DNA of 17,843 nucleotides from Beijerinckiaceae bacterium (GCA_027346205.1 DAIESR010000054.1:1-17843), one strand, 5' to 3'; positions 1 through 7,507 are shown, numbered from the stretch's first letter. A program made the numbers and translations. The notes: a model not told the origin generated them from the letters alone.

Positions 1-140
1 GCGGTGATGCCGGCGCGCGGCGAGACGGGCACGGGCATATGGCTCGGAGAAGGCTGCGCATCCGTCTGACAGAATGTGAGTCCGGCAAGTCCACCAAGCA
101 CGATGGCGAGCCATGCGATTCTTTCGAGGCCGTCACGGTC
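1..140 (-). CDS. Possible N-terminal fragment of an exported or membrane-anchored protein, cut by the window edge
   Basis: On the minus strand this frame is open to the left edge. It encodes a basic or charged stretch, then a hydrophobic segment (IAWLAIVLGGLAGLTF), then a Pro- and Val-rich linker. That is the layout of a signal anchor followed by a periplasmic domain, as in HlyD-type adaptor proteins. No ATG, GTG or TTG with a good ribosome site was found at a sensible place. A neighbouring frame (about 240 down to 133) reads GELFERNKGKRP and stops exactly where this frame becomes protein-like, so a one-base frameshift may separate the start from the rest. The stretch follows the S10 peptidase gene on the same strand. 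The family is unknown and the call is weak. Confidence 0.25.
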
Positions 141-240
141 GCTTGCCTTTGTTACGCTCGAACAACTCGCCGAACAAATCGTGGAGTCGGATTTTGGTGG
201 CGAAGAGCGCCTCGCAGCCGACGCTTCCACTCTCTTTCAA

Positions 241-1791
241 TCACTTGCCTTCGATCACTTGCAGAGCGTCTTTATGCAGCGCGGCGCGGGACTGGTCGAG
301 AGCATAAAACATATGGCCGCCGCCATAGACGGCGAGTTTCAAGCGGTCGGGGTCGCCCATGGGCGGGATCTGATCGATCAGCATTTTCGACGCGAAATAG
401 GGGGTGACCTCATCGGTCACGCCATGCGCGATGAGAACATGCAGATGTGGGTCGAGCGCCAATATGCGCCTGAGATCGGTCATCGCCTCAGCAGGATGAC
501 GCCCGCCCCATTGCCATTCCTTGTTGATATTTTCGTTGAGGATTTCATAGCGGGCATTGACGAACCAATTGAGCTTCGTCGCCGTGATATTCGCCATCGC
601 GCTCGCGAGCGGCGTTTTCAATGCGTCGAGGACAGGGTCGGAATATTCGCTTCGCGCGGAATATGGGAAAGGATCATAGCCGGTCATCAGCGCGTCATAG
701 AAGCTCGAGACGCGTCCTTTAGCTCGTTCACGCTCGCGCGCGAAGGTCGAGAGATCGATGCGGCCGCCGAGGCGGCGCACCAGCGCTGGATCGAGACCGG
801 TGAATTTCGCGACTTTCTCAGAGACCCGGGCGAGTGCTGCCGGGTCGCGTTCGCCGCGTAGAAGATCGACGATATAGGGGCCGGACGCATAGGCTTCGAC
901 ATCGGCGAGCTGCTGGCGCGGATCGGGGCCGGTGAGATCGCGCGCCGCTGCCGCGAAGGAGGGTAGGCGGGTCGCGTAACTCAGCGGATTATTGTCGCCG
1001 TCGAACCAGGCAAAGTCGAGGACCGGTGAGATCATCACGAGACCCTTGATGCCTATCCCTTCATTATCTTCCAGCTGATAGGCGAGCTTCGGCGCGCGAA
1101 AGCCGCCATAACTTTCTCCGACAATGAATTTCGGGCTTTCCAGCCGCTTGTTCTCGGTGAGCCATTTTCGAATGACGATTGCGAGCGTGTCTATGTCGCC
1201 TTTGACCGAATAGAACTGCTTTCGAACCGCATCATTTTTGCTCAGCATTCGGCTGTAGCCGGTGCCCGGCGGATCGATGAAGACGAGATCGGTGAAATCA
1301 AGCCAAGTGTCGACATTGGGAACCGTGGCAGGATCGGCGGAGGGCGTGCGTCCGGCCCCGATGAGCGGCAGGCGCCAGGGTCCGATGGCGCCGAGATCGA
1401 GCCAGGCCGAGCCCGCCCCGGGACCGCCATTGAAGGCGAAAGTCACCGGCCGTTTCGCCGGGTCGGTGTCGTCGCGGAGAAAAGCCACATAGGAAATATC
1501 GGCGAGCGGCGCCCCGGTCTCTGCATTGCTGAGCTTGATGGCGCCTGCCTTCGCTTTGAAATGCAGCGTGAAGTTGGGCAGTTGGAGCGTGTGCTCCGTT
1601 ATTGCCGGCGGCGGCAAGGGATTTGGCGGAACTGTGGATTTGTTTGCCGGTGGCGCGTGTTCCGCTGTCGCAGGTGCTGCCTTACCGTTCAGGCGTGGAT
1701 GATCCTGCGCGGCGAGCGGCGCTACGGTTACGCCCAGGCTCATGAAGGCGGCCAAGATCAGGGCCGAGACCCATGGAGCGGACCAGGTCAT
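241..1791 (-). CDS. Exported S10-family serine carboxypeptidase-like peptidase
   Basis: This 516-residue protein starts with a signal peptide (hydrophobic core at residues 8-27, likely cut after PLAAQ) and a Pro/Ala-rich linker to about residue 63, so it should act in the periplasm or outside the cell. The S10 hallmarks are present in order: NGGPG at 121-125 (oxyanion region), the nucleophile motif GESYGG with Ser227, the acid in HGVTDEVTPY (Asp460), and GGGHMFY with His493. The Ser-Asp-His triad is therefore complete. S10 enzymes remove C-terminal residues at acidic pH. Bacterial members with this layout are mostly uncharacterised, so the substrate is unknown. The start is supported by GGAG seven bases upstream of ATG. 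The histidine kinase gene lies 256 bp upstream on the same strand, too far to assume an operon. Confidence 0.9.
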   Translation of the reverse strand: MTWSAPWVSALILAAFMSLGVTVAPLAAQDHPRLNGKAAPATAEHAPPANKSTVPPNPLPPPAITEHTLQLPNFTLHFKAKAGAIKLSNAETGAPLADISYVAFLRDDTDPAKRPVTFAFNGGPGAGSAWLDLGAIGPWRLPLIGAGRTPSADPATVPNVDTWLDFTDLVFIDPPGTGYSRMLSKNDAVRKQFYSVKGDIDTLAIVIRKWLTENKRLESPKFIVGESYGGFRAPKLAYQLEDNEGIGIKGLVMISPVLDFAWFDGDNNPLSYATRLPSFAAAARDLTGPDPRQQLADVEAYASGPYIVDLLRGERDPAALARVSEKVAKFTGLDPALVRRLGGRIDLSTFARERERAKGRVSSFYDALMTGYDPFPYSARSEYSDPVLDALKTPLASAMANITATKLNWFVNARYEILNENINKEWQWGGRHPAEAMTDLRRILALDPHLHVLIAHGVTDEVTPYFASKMLIDQIPPMGDPDRLKLAVYGGGHMFYALDQSRAALHKDALQVIEGK

Positions 1792-2047
1792 CTAAATCTC
1801 CGATGTTATGAGATCAGGCCGCCTGCCTCGCAGACGCTTCGATTTATCATTTCGGGCTGTCGGGGACAGTCCGGTTTCGCGCATTTCTGCGCCCGAAAAG
1901 AAGTCGTCGGCGCGAACGATTCAGTCACGACTCCCCAGCTCGTTCTCGACCGTGACGGCCGATCCACGAACGATCAAGACGGAATATGGTCGAGGTGAGG
2001 CGAAACCATCGTTGCGGTGTGATGCGCAAATTCGTGATGATGTGGCC

Positions 2048-3604
2048 TCAGGCTGCGGAGCGTGTGTGGCGCGGCTGCCGAAGTTCGGATTCTGGTGGCG
2101 CATCCGGGTCGAGCCGCGGCAGTGCATTCATCACGCGCTCGGGCGGAAATACGACGATCACCTCCGTGCCCTCGCGGACTTTTGATTTCAAGGTGAAGCT
2201 GCCGCCATGCAGCTCGATCAGGCCTTTGACGATCGGCAGGCCCAAGCCCGAGCCTTCTTCGGCATTCTTTTGTGCGAGCGAGCCGCGGCCGAAGGAGGAC
2301 ATGACGACCGGAATTTCCTCTTTCGGAATGCCCGGACCGGTATCTTTCACGCTAAAATACTGGCCGCCGGCGGCCGTCCAGCCGATTTTGACGGTGACGC
2401 TGCCGCCCGGCGGAGTGAATTTGATCGCATTCGACAAGAGGTTCAAGGCGACCTGCCGCACCGCACGTTCATCGGCCCAGATACGTGGCAGGCAAGGTTC
2501 CGCTGATTCATGGATTTGGATGTCGCGCTTCTTCGCCCGCAGCGCCAAGAGATGACGCGAATCCTCGATGATATTGCTGAGGGCGATCGGCTCCGCTTTC
2601 AGCTCATAGCGGCCGGCCTCCACTCGTGACAGATCGAGAATCTCGTTGATGAGGGCCAGGAGATGCTGACCGCTCGAATGAATGTCGCTCGAATATTCCT
2701 TGTAGGAGGAAACCTTATGGGCGCCGAAAAGCTCCGCTTTCATCACTTCGGAAAAGCCGAGGATGGCGTTGAGTGGTGTCCGCAACTCATGGCTCATGGT
2801 GGCGAGAAAGCGGGATTTGGCGAGATTGGCCTCTTCCGCGCGGCGGCGGGCGACGTCGCTGTTGATCTTCGCCTGTTCGAGTTCGGCGATCAGTGCGTCC
2901 TTCTCGGCCTGGAAGGATAATGTGTCGAGCGATCGCGCATAGAGCTTCTTGGCGAGAATGGCCGAATAGAGAAGCGTGCCGAAAGCAAGTGCGGCAAGGG
3001 GCAGGGCTTTGTCGTGCAGGCTCGTCGGCCAAAGAAATGCGGCGATCGCCACGCTCATCGGCGCGAGGCCGGCATAGACCGCGACCGGGATCGACGCAGT
3101 CATCGTCGCATTCATTGCCGCGATGAGGAGCAGCAGGGCGAGTTCGAAGGTTTCGGCATGGGGATCGGTCGATTCGCCGACTAAACCTACGATTTGGGCC
3201 CAGACGACGCCCTGGATCACTTCCGCGATGATGAACCTGCGGCGCCAGCGTGTGACATCGATGCTCGAGGGATCGAGCGCCAAAAAACGCGTCCCGAGCA
3301 CATGAGCGAGCATGAGCGTCAGGATTTCGAGGCCGAGCCACAGGAGCAGCAATTGCCTGGGCGCCCAGGCCGTGGCGACGGCGGCCGCGGCAATGGCGAG
3401 GATGAGGAAGCTGAGGGTTGCGTTCTTGCGTCCTTGCGCGAAGAGTTGGAGCAGCTCGACATCGAAGGCGCGGTGTCCCGATCCGACCGAGGTCAGCTTT
3501 TCGCGCGCTTCACGCACCCGCGCCGCGAGGCGACGACGTTCGGCGACGGTCTTCGGGTCGATGCCGCGCCCGCGTTCGATCATCTCCGCAGTGACTTCGG
3601 TCAT
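2048..3604 (-). CDS. Membrane-bound sensor histidine kinase
   Basis: This 518-residue protein has a charged cytoplasmic N-terminus (1-60), then about six hydrophobic segments between residues 62 and 218. A coiled-coil linker (about 228-262) leads to the kinase core. The phospho-accepting His272 sits in an H-box (MSHELRTPLN), the N-box is LLSNAIKF near 389-396, the G1 box DTGPGIP is at 421-427, and the G2 box GSGLGLPIVKGL is at 451-462. All elements needed for autophosphorylation are present. There is no PAS domain or large periplasmic loop, so the signal is probably sensed in or near the membrane. The kinase core resembles the PleC/DivJ/PdhS class common in alphaproteobacteria, but that assignment is only suggestive. 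No response regulator gene is adjacent. The ribosome-binding site is weak (GGAA about 10 bases upstream of ATG). Confidence 0.92.
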   Translation of the reverse strand: MTEVTAEMIERGRGIDPKTVAERRRLAARVREAREKLTSVGSGHRAFDVELLQLFAQGRKNATLSFLILAIAAAAVATAWAPRQLLLLWLGLEILTLMLAHVLGTRFLALDPSSIDVTRWRRRFIIAEVIQGVVWAQIVGLVGESTDPHAETFELALLLLIAAMNATMTASIPVAVYAGLAPMSVAIAAFLWPTSLHDKALPLAALAFGTLLYSAILAKKLYARSLDTLSFQAEKDALIAELEQAKINSDVARRRAEEANLAKSRFLATMSHELRTPLNAILGFSEVMKAELFGAHKVSSYKEYSSDIHSSGQHLLALINEILDLSRVEAGRYELKAEPIALSNIIEDSRHLLALRAKKRDIQIHESAEPCLPRIWADERAVRQVALNLLSNAIKFTPPGGSVTVKIGWTAAGGQYFSVKDTGPGIPKEEIPVVMSSFGRGSLAQKNAEEGSGLGLPIVKGLIELHGGSFTLKSKVREGTEVIVVFPPERVMNALPRLDPDAPPESELRQPRHTRSAA

Positions 3605-3874
3605 ACTGTACTTGTTCCGTCGCTTTCAGTCCTGCGGAGCAAGGCCCTCGTTGCCTCCGGCCCTCGGACGGAGCTGCCCGGTCGACAGGACGGCAATCGG
3701 AACCAATATGTTTGGAGCATGTCTCATCGGAAACATGGGACTACTTTCACCATGGCACTCCCCAACAATCGCCAAGAAAGATTAACGCAAGGCTCACGGA
3801 ATCCCGCAAATCTGAGTGAATGGCAGGGGAGTTCTGGTCGGTCTTAAGGTGTTGCGCTGTATGTGCGGCGGCGC
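3605..3874. other. Intergenic stretch upstream of the histidine kinase; nothing recognised
   Basis: These 270 bases separate the kinase start (minus strand) from the GST remnant (plus strand). I see no convincing coding frame, RNA or strong hairpin. It presumably holds the kinase promoter. Confidence 0.4.
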
Positions 3875-4207
3875 ATGGCACCCGCTAAAATCTTCCAGTA
3901 TGAATTTTCAGGCTGACCGTCTTTCGTCTGGGGGCGGCGCTGGCGGCATCCGTTGCCTTATGCCGATATTTAGAGGAGCTGAAGCCCGATCCACCTCTCT
4001 TCGGGGAGGCTTGAGCGCCCTTTCGTCGCAGGGGAAGGGTTTTCGATTGCCGATATTAGGGCTCTCGTCGCTGTCGATTTTCTAAAGCTGGCGCGCATCG
4101 ACATGCCGGTGGACGTGCTAAATTTGGGCGCGTGGTATGAGCGTGTCGCCGCGTGTCCCCTGGAGCAGGTTCTCGTCAATGAGACATCGAATATATCCGA
4201 TGTCTAA
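3875..4207 (+). pseudogene. Decayed glutathione S-transferase gene
   Basis: Three consecutive pieces in two frames read as scraps of one GST. Piece 1 (3875-3916) begins ATG and gives MAPAKIFQYEFSG then stop, like the first beta strand of the thioredoxin-fold domain. Piece 2 (3913-4014, shifted frame) contains SVALCRYLEELKPDPPLFG, the familiar end of the GST N-terminal domain (usually S-[VIL]-A-I-C-R-Y-L-E). Piece 3 (about 4007-4207, back in the first frame) contains RPFVAGEGFSIADIRALV and LNLGAWYERVAACP, the classic FxxAD and ARP-like C-terminal domain motifs. A working GST is about 200-220 residues. Here roughly half is missing, with deletions on both sides of piece 2 plus frameshifts and stops. 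It cannot encode a working enzyme. The three-piece order makes the assignment firm even though each piece is short. Confidence 0.8.
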
Positions 4208-4249
4208 AATAAGGGAAAAGCCTATCAACTTTTCCGAAACGTGCTCTAG
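4205..4249. repeat. Degenerate copy of a rhizobial-type intergenic palindromic element
   Basis: GGAAAAG (4214-4220) pairs perfectly with CTTTTCC (4229-4235) across an 8-base loop, and the unit ends in GTGCTCTAG. The CTTTTCCGAAA...GCTCTAG arrangement matches the palindromic intergenic elements familiar from Hyphomicrobiales genomes. It directly abuts the stop codon of the GST remnant. Similar units lie at 7311-7413 and 13263-13310. Confidence 0.5.
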
Positions 4250-4332
4250 CGTCTCCGTCGAGATTCGGTCGCAAGGATCATTGATGCCGCACGACCTGGA
4301 CATAGGCGTTTTGAAAGATCTCGATCGGCCAG

Positions 4333-4360
4333 CAGGATATCGCATGCAGGATATCGCATG
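4333..4360 (+). repeat. Perfect 14-bp tandem duplication of a ribosome-binding site and start codon
   Basis: CAGGATATCGCATG occurs twice without a gap (4333-4346 and 4347-4360). Each copy carries AGG, a 7-base spacer and ATG. The second ATG starts the metallo-hydrolase gene. The first ATG (4344) opens the mini-ORF MQDIA, whose TGA stop (4359-4361) overlaps the gene's ATG in an ATGA arrangement. Ribosomes starting at the first site would stop exactly where they could restart. Confidence 0.85.
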
Positions 4361-5101
4361 AAAGTCACGATCGTCGGATCCGGCGATGCATTCGGGACGG
4401 CAGGCCGCGCCCATACGTGCATTCGGCTCGATTCTGCCGATGCGACAGTGCTCGTCGATTTCGGGGCAGGGTCCATCACCGCTTGGCACAAACTCGGCTT
4501 TTCAAGCGAAGATGTCGATGCCGTCGTCATCACCCATTTGCATGGGGACCATTTCGGCGGCCTGCCGCTTCTCTTGCTGCATTGCCAATTCGTGGAACAT
4601 CGTCACAAGCCCCTCGCCTTCTATGGGCCACCCGGCCTGAAGATGCGACTGCATAGCTTGTTCGATGCCTTCTTTCCGGGGGCCGTCAATCTGGCCTGGA
4701 GCTTTGCTTGGTCGGTTTTCGAAATCACACCCGGCGAAAGCACGGATGTCGCTGGTCTGAAAGTCACGACGTTTCCGGTCAAACACGCGCCTGACAGTAA
4801 CGCCACCGGCGTCCGGCTCAGCGACGGGACGCATAGTTTTGCTTATTCGGGCGACACGGGCTGGACGGAAACCCTGCTGCCGCTCTCCGCCGACGCCGAT
4901 CTCTTTCTCATCGAATGCTATTCGGGTGAGGAAGTGGTGCCAAACCATATGAACTGGCCGGAGCTTCTGGGCAAACTCCCGAGCTTCAGTGCCAAGCGCG
5001 TGGTGGTGACGCATCTCGGCGCCACGGCCATCCCCAAAATCGCGGAGATGCGCGCCGCAGGACTGACGGTTGCCGAAGATGGAAGTTCGTTCGATCTCTG
5101 A
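4358..5101 (+). CDS. Metallo-beta-lactamase-fold hydrolase (RNase Z-like subgroup)
   Basis: This 247-residue protein carries a complete set of di-metal ligands: THLHGDH (His60, His62, Asp64, His65), His143 in VKHAPDS, Asp166 in YSGDTG and His219 in VTHLG. The short single-domain form with N-terminal GSGDAF and the YSGDT strand resembles the RNase Z / arylsulfatase-like branch of the superfamily rather than beta-lactamases. No exosite arm or signal peptide is seen, so it is cytoplasmic. The substrate cannot be named. The start codon lies in a tandemly duplicated initiation region. The next gene overlaps its 3' end by 23 bases, so the two are probably co-translated. Confidence 0.9.
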   Translation: MKVTIVGSGDAFGTAGRAHTCIRLDSADATVLVDFGAGSITAWHKLGFSSEDVDAVVITHLHGDHFGGLPLLLLHCQFVEHRHKPLAFYGPPGLKMRLHSLFDAFFPGAVNLAWSFAWSVFEITPGESTDVAGLKVTTFPVKHAPDSNATGVRLSDGTHSFAYSGDTGWTETLLPLSADADLFLIECYSGEEVVPNHMNWPELLGKLPSFSAKRVVVTHLGATAIPKIAEMRAAGLTVAEDGSSFDL

Positions 5102-5732
5102 ATCACTCAACTCTGACTTTGCCGCTCTGGTCGACGGGATTCGGTCCTGCCGGATCTGCCGCGATACGCCAAGCGGGCCACCCCTCGCGCATGAGCCGCG
5201 GCCGGTTGTACGCGCCTCGTCTACGGCACGGCTGCTCATTGCCGGTCAGGCGCCTGGCATGCGCGTCCATACGACAGGATTGTCGTTCAACGATGCGTCC
5301 GGAGACCGGCTGCGAGATTGGATGGGGGTCACGCGCGAGATTTTCTACGACCAGACCAGAGTCGCCATCGTGCCCATGGGATTTTGCTTCCCGGGCCGCG
5401 ACGCGGCCAAGGGGGATTTGCCGCCGCGCCGCGAATGCCGTGACAACTGGCATGACGCGCTGTTTTCCTTCATGCCGCAGATCGAGACCATTCTCGCCAT
5501 CGGCCGCTATGCCCAAGCCTATCATTTCCAGAGGCTCGGGTTTGACTACAGCAAAAAAGCAAAGGTCGACGATGTGATCGCCGCTTGGCGGCAATATCTC
5601 GGCAAACAGCCGCGTGTCATTGCCCTGCCACATCCATCCTGGCGAAATAATGCCTGGCTCAAGCGCAATCCCTGGTTCGCGGCGGAGGTCTTGCCTATGC
5701 TGCGCACCGAAGTGGCGCGCGCGATCGGATAA
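5079..5732 (+). CDS. Uracil-DNA glycosylase superfamily protein with iron-sulfur cysteines
   Basis: From ATG 5079 the protein is 217 residues (a TTG at 5070 would add three). Counting from that TTG, four cysteines follow the family 4 [4Fe-4S] pattern: C27-x2-C30, then C106-x16-C123. Motif 1 reads LLIAGQAPGMRVHTTG (55-70) and motif 2 is HPS (188-190), so the UDG fold is clear. Family 4 enzymes usually have GEAPG followed by an acidic segment and PFxGRAG. Here the loop is GQAPGMRVHTTGLSF and the usual downstream Gly-Arg is replaced, so base specificity may differ. The likely role is removal of uracil or a related damaged base from DNA in the cytoplasm. It overlaps the metallo-hydrolase gene by 23 bases and has no clear ribosome site of its own, which suggests translational coupling. 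Confidence 0.85.
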   Translation: MEVRSISESLNSDFAALVDGIRSCRICRDTPSGPPLAHEPRPVVRASSTARLLIAGQAPGMRVHTTGLSFNDASGDRLRDWMGVTREIFYDQTRVAIVPMGFCFPGRDAAKGDLPPRRECRDNWHDALFSFMPQIETILAIGRYAQAYHFQRLGFDYSKKAKVDDVIAAWRQYLGKQPRVIALPHPSWRNNAWLKRNPWFAAEVLPMLRTEVARAIG

Positions 5733-5832
5733 ATGCCGGTACGCTCTTGTTCTGTTTTTCTGAAAGGTGCGCTAGATTTTCCTGATGCCGTTTCGCGACA
5801 ACGACGAACTTGGCCCAAAGGAGACAAACGCC

Positions 5833-6051
5833 ATGACCTTGACGCGCGATGAAGTGACATCCGTGCTCGGTTCGGTCGATGAGACTTTGGCGGTCGAGCT
5901 TCTGGCGACAGGTGCTTCGCTCGCCGAGCTGGAAGAGGCTTGGGCCTGGCTCAATTCCGATGAATCGCTCATTAATGAATACAAGCCGCTGCCCAGCGGG
6001 CGCGTCGCTCAATTGATCGACATCCTCCAAGTGCCCGACGACGAACAATAG
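5833..6051 (+). CDS. Small conserved-type hypothetical protein, 72 residues
   Basis: An excellent ribosome site, AAGGAG at 5818-5823 with a 9-base spacer, fixes the ATG at 5833 rather than an upstream in-frame ATG at 5785. The protein is acidic and soluble. It is probably mostly helical (TRDEVTSVLG, LAELEEAWAWLNSDESLI) and ends in PSGRVAQLIDIL. The composition and the LNSDESLINE-PLPSGRVAQLID stretch recall a small uncharacterised family in Hyphomicrobiales genomes, but I cannot name it. It lies 100 bp after the UDG-family gene on the same strand and ends 9 bp before the convergent TerC gene. Confidence 0.8.
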   Translation: MTLTRDEVTSVLGSVDETLAVELLATGASLAELEEAWAWLNSDESLINEYKPLPSGRVAQLIDILQVPDDEQ

Positions 6052-6060
6052 CAGCGGCAT

Positions 6061-6744
6061 TCAACCCGATTTGTTATTCTGCGTGAAACGGCGCAGCGCG
6101 AATGCCATGCCCAGGACGATGATGACGCCGGCGGCTCCGCAGCCCGTCTCCCAATGCGCCGACCCGGCCAATGGGACGGACGCGAGCAGATGTTCCGAGC
6201 CGATGAGCTGGCCGCCGACATAGCCGAGCAGCGCCGCGCCGGCCCAGACAAGCACGGGAAAGCGCGAGAACAGACCGAGAAGCAATGTCGAGCCGAAGAT
6301 GATGAGCGGCACCGACAGGGCAAGGCCGAAGGCGACCAGAAGGATTGAGCCTTTCGCCGCCGCGGCTATGGCCATGACATTGTCGAGCGACATGACGGCA
6401 TCGGCGACGACAATGATACGGACTGCCGCGAAGACCGATTCGGCCGGATCGAGTTCTTTCTGGTCTTGATCCTCGATCGCCAATTTGATGGCGATCCAGA
6501 AGAGGAGCAGACCGCCGACCAGCCGCACCAGGGGCAAGAGCAGCACTTCGACCACGACAATGGTCAGCAATGCCCGCAACAAGACGGCGGCACCAGTGCC
6601 GAGCGCGATGCCGAGACGACGTTGCCGTTCCGGCAAGGAGCGGCAGGCAAGCCCGATCACCACGGCATTGTCGCCGGAGAGTACGATGTCGATCCAGATG
6701 ATTTGCAGGATCGGTTGGAGCAGAGCGGAAATATCGATGTTCAC
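6061..6744 (-). CDS. TerC-family integral membrane protein (YjbE-like)
   Basis: From the GTG at 6744 the protein is 227 residues. A TTG at 6780 would add 12 residues without family support, and neither start has a strong ribosome site. About seven hydrophobic helices are visible. The two inverted halves each carry the TerC acidic motif: WIDIVLSGDNAVVIGLA near the N-terminus and VVADAVMSLDNVMAIAAAA in the middle. The membrane Asp and Asn residues of these motifs are thought to handle metal ions. TerC/Alx/YjbE proteins are linked to manganese homeostasis, loading of exported metalloproteins and tellurite resistance. YjbE-type members of about 220-240 residues match this length. The protein sits in the inner membrane. 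No mntP/yybP-type riboswitch is evident upstream. The upstream neighbour is a pseudogene remnant. Confidence 0.88.
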   Translation of the reverse strand: MNIDISALLQPILQIIWIDIVLSGDNAVVIGLACRSLPERQRRLGIALGTGAAVLLRALLTIVVVEVLLLPLVRLVGGLLLFWIAIKLAIEDQDQKELDPAESVFAAVRIIVVADAVMSLDNVMAIAAAAKGSILLVAFGLALSVPLIIFGSTLLLGLFSRFPVLVWAGAALLGYVGGQLIGSEHLLASVPLAGSAHWETGCGAAGVIIVLGMAFALRRFTQNNKSG

Positions 6745-6817
6745 TGCGAGGGTCTTGCCGGAGATCGCGTGACCGTGCAAGGGCGAATGTGAGGCGGCAC
6801 GGTTTCAGCAGAAGGGT

Positions 6818-7058
6818 TCACGCGAAATAAAACCTGTTTCGGCGCGTAGCTTGGGCGACGATGGAAAGCATAATTTCGGCTGCCTTGACGACATCGGCAA
6901 GTGGCGGCGGCTGAATGCGTCGACGCAAGGGGCGCGCCAGCGTCGCCGCGCCGCGCGACATGCGTGCGCCTTTTGCGAAGCGCTGTAAGGAGTGCCAAAG
7001 TCGGATTGTGGCGGGCGCCAGGAAAGGCATCGAAGCCGGTGACGAGAATTTTGATCAT
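6818..7058 (-). pseudogene. Collapsed pyroglutamyl-peptidase I (C15) gene: N- and C-terminal ends only
   Basis: The ATG at 7058 opens a frame reading MIKILVTGFDAFPGARHNPT, the diagnostic start of peptidase C15 (VTGFxPFxG...NP). After about 32 residues the homology ends. In a frame offset by one base, the segment down to 6818 reads PLADVVKAAEIMLSIVAQA, like the terminal helix of C15 enzymes, then stops. An intact enzyme is about 210 residues with catalytic Glu, Cys and His in the middle. All of that, roughly 140 residues, is gone. The likely history is an internal deletion plus a frameshift. The N-terminal match is strong; the C-terminal match is suggestive. Confidence 0.75.
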
Positions 7059-7507
7059 CGCATCATTATAACGGGCGGAGCCCTGATCATGTCAAAATGG
7101 GTTGCATTTCTAGACTGAGCGGTTGCGCGGACCCATCTCATCCGCGTCATGCGTCAGCTGCCGCTCATAAATCAGAAAGGCTATTTGCAAAAAGCGCTCT
7201 GCGCGAGCTTTGCACGGCCCGTTGAATCCTGATCGTCGCAGGAACCGAAAGCCTATCGTAACGATCGTCTCATAAGCGTGGTGGGTGCCCCTACGGCATG
7301 CGCGGGGCCTAGAGCATCAGACCACCAGGGGGAACCGGCTGCGGGACAAATCTGATGCAAAAACAAAAGACAAGAGCGGCAGCACCGATTCCATTTGAAT
7401 GTTCGCCGCTCTAACGTGCCATGTTTCACACGGGGCGCGATTGAAAAGAAGAATCGAAATGCTTGCGCCGCGGCTCGGTCCGTGGCGCGCTGAACAATTC
7501 GGATGGG
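7059..7507. other. Non-coding stretch between the pyroglutamyl-peptidase remnant and the STAS gene
   Basis: About 450 bases without a supported gene. Contents seen: a mosaic palindromic element (7311-7413, listed separately), a small dyad ATCGT-A-ACGAT at 7255-7265, and a GCCCC/GGGGC dyad near 7288-7309. A nine-codon open frame (MSKWVAFLD, from 7089) has no support as a gene. The STAS promoter should lie in its right part, but I cannot fix it. Confidence 0.5.
7311..7413. repeat. Two-hairpin intergenic palindromic element
   Basis: Two perfect 8-bp dyads lie side by side. The first is GCATCAGA (7314-7321) with TCTGATGC (7351-7358). The second is AGAGCGGC (7373-7380) with GCCGCTCT (7405-7412). 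They are joined by an A-rich AAACAAAAGACA linker. This matches the layout of the rhizobial element that runs AGAGCAT...ATGCTC-AAACAAA-AGAGC...GCTCTA. The paired arms retain complementarity, although the sequence within the arms differs from the common form as I remember it. Confidence 0.65.

Noticed and set aside
76-861. 261-codon plus-strand frame opposite the S10 peptidase
   Set aside because: Covers the catalytic C-terminal half of the peptidase in antisense; no ribosome site and no motif.
3816-4085. 89-codon plus-strand open frame
   Set aside because: It crosses the GST remnant in a third frame and reads as low-quality sequence; the remnant explains the region better.
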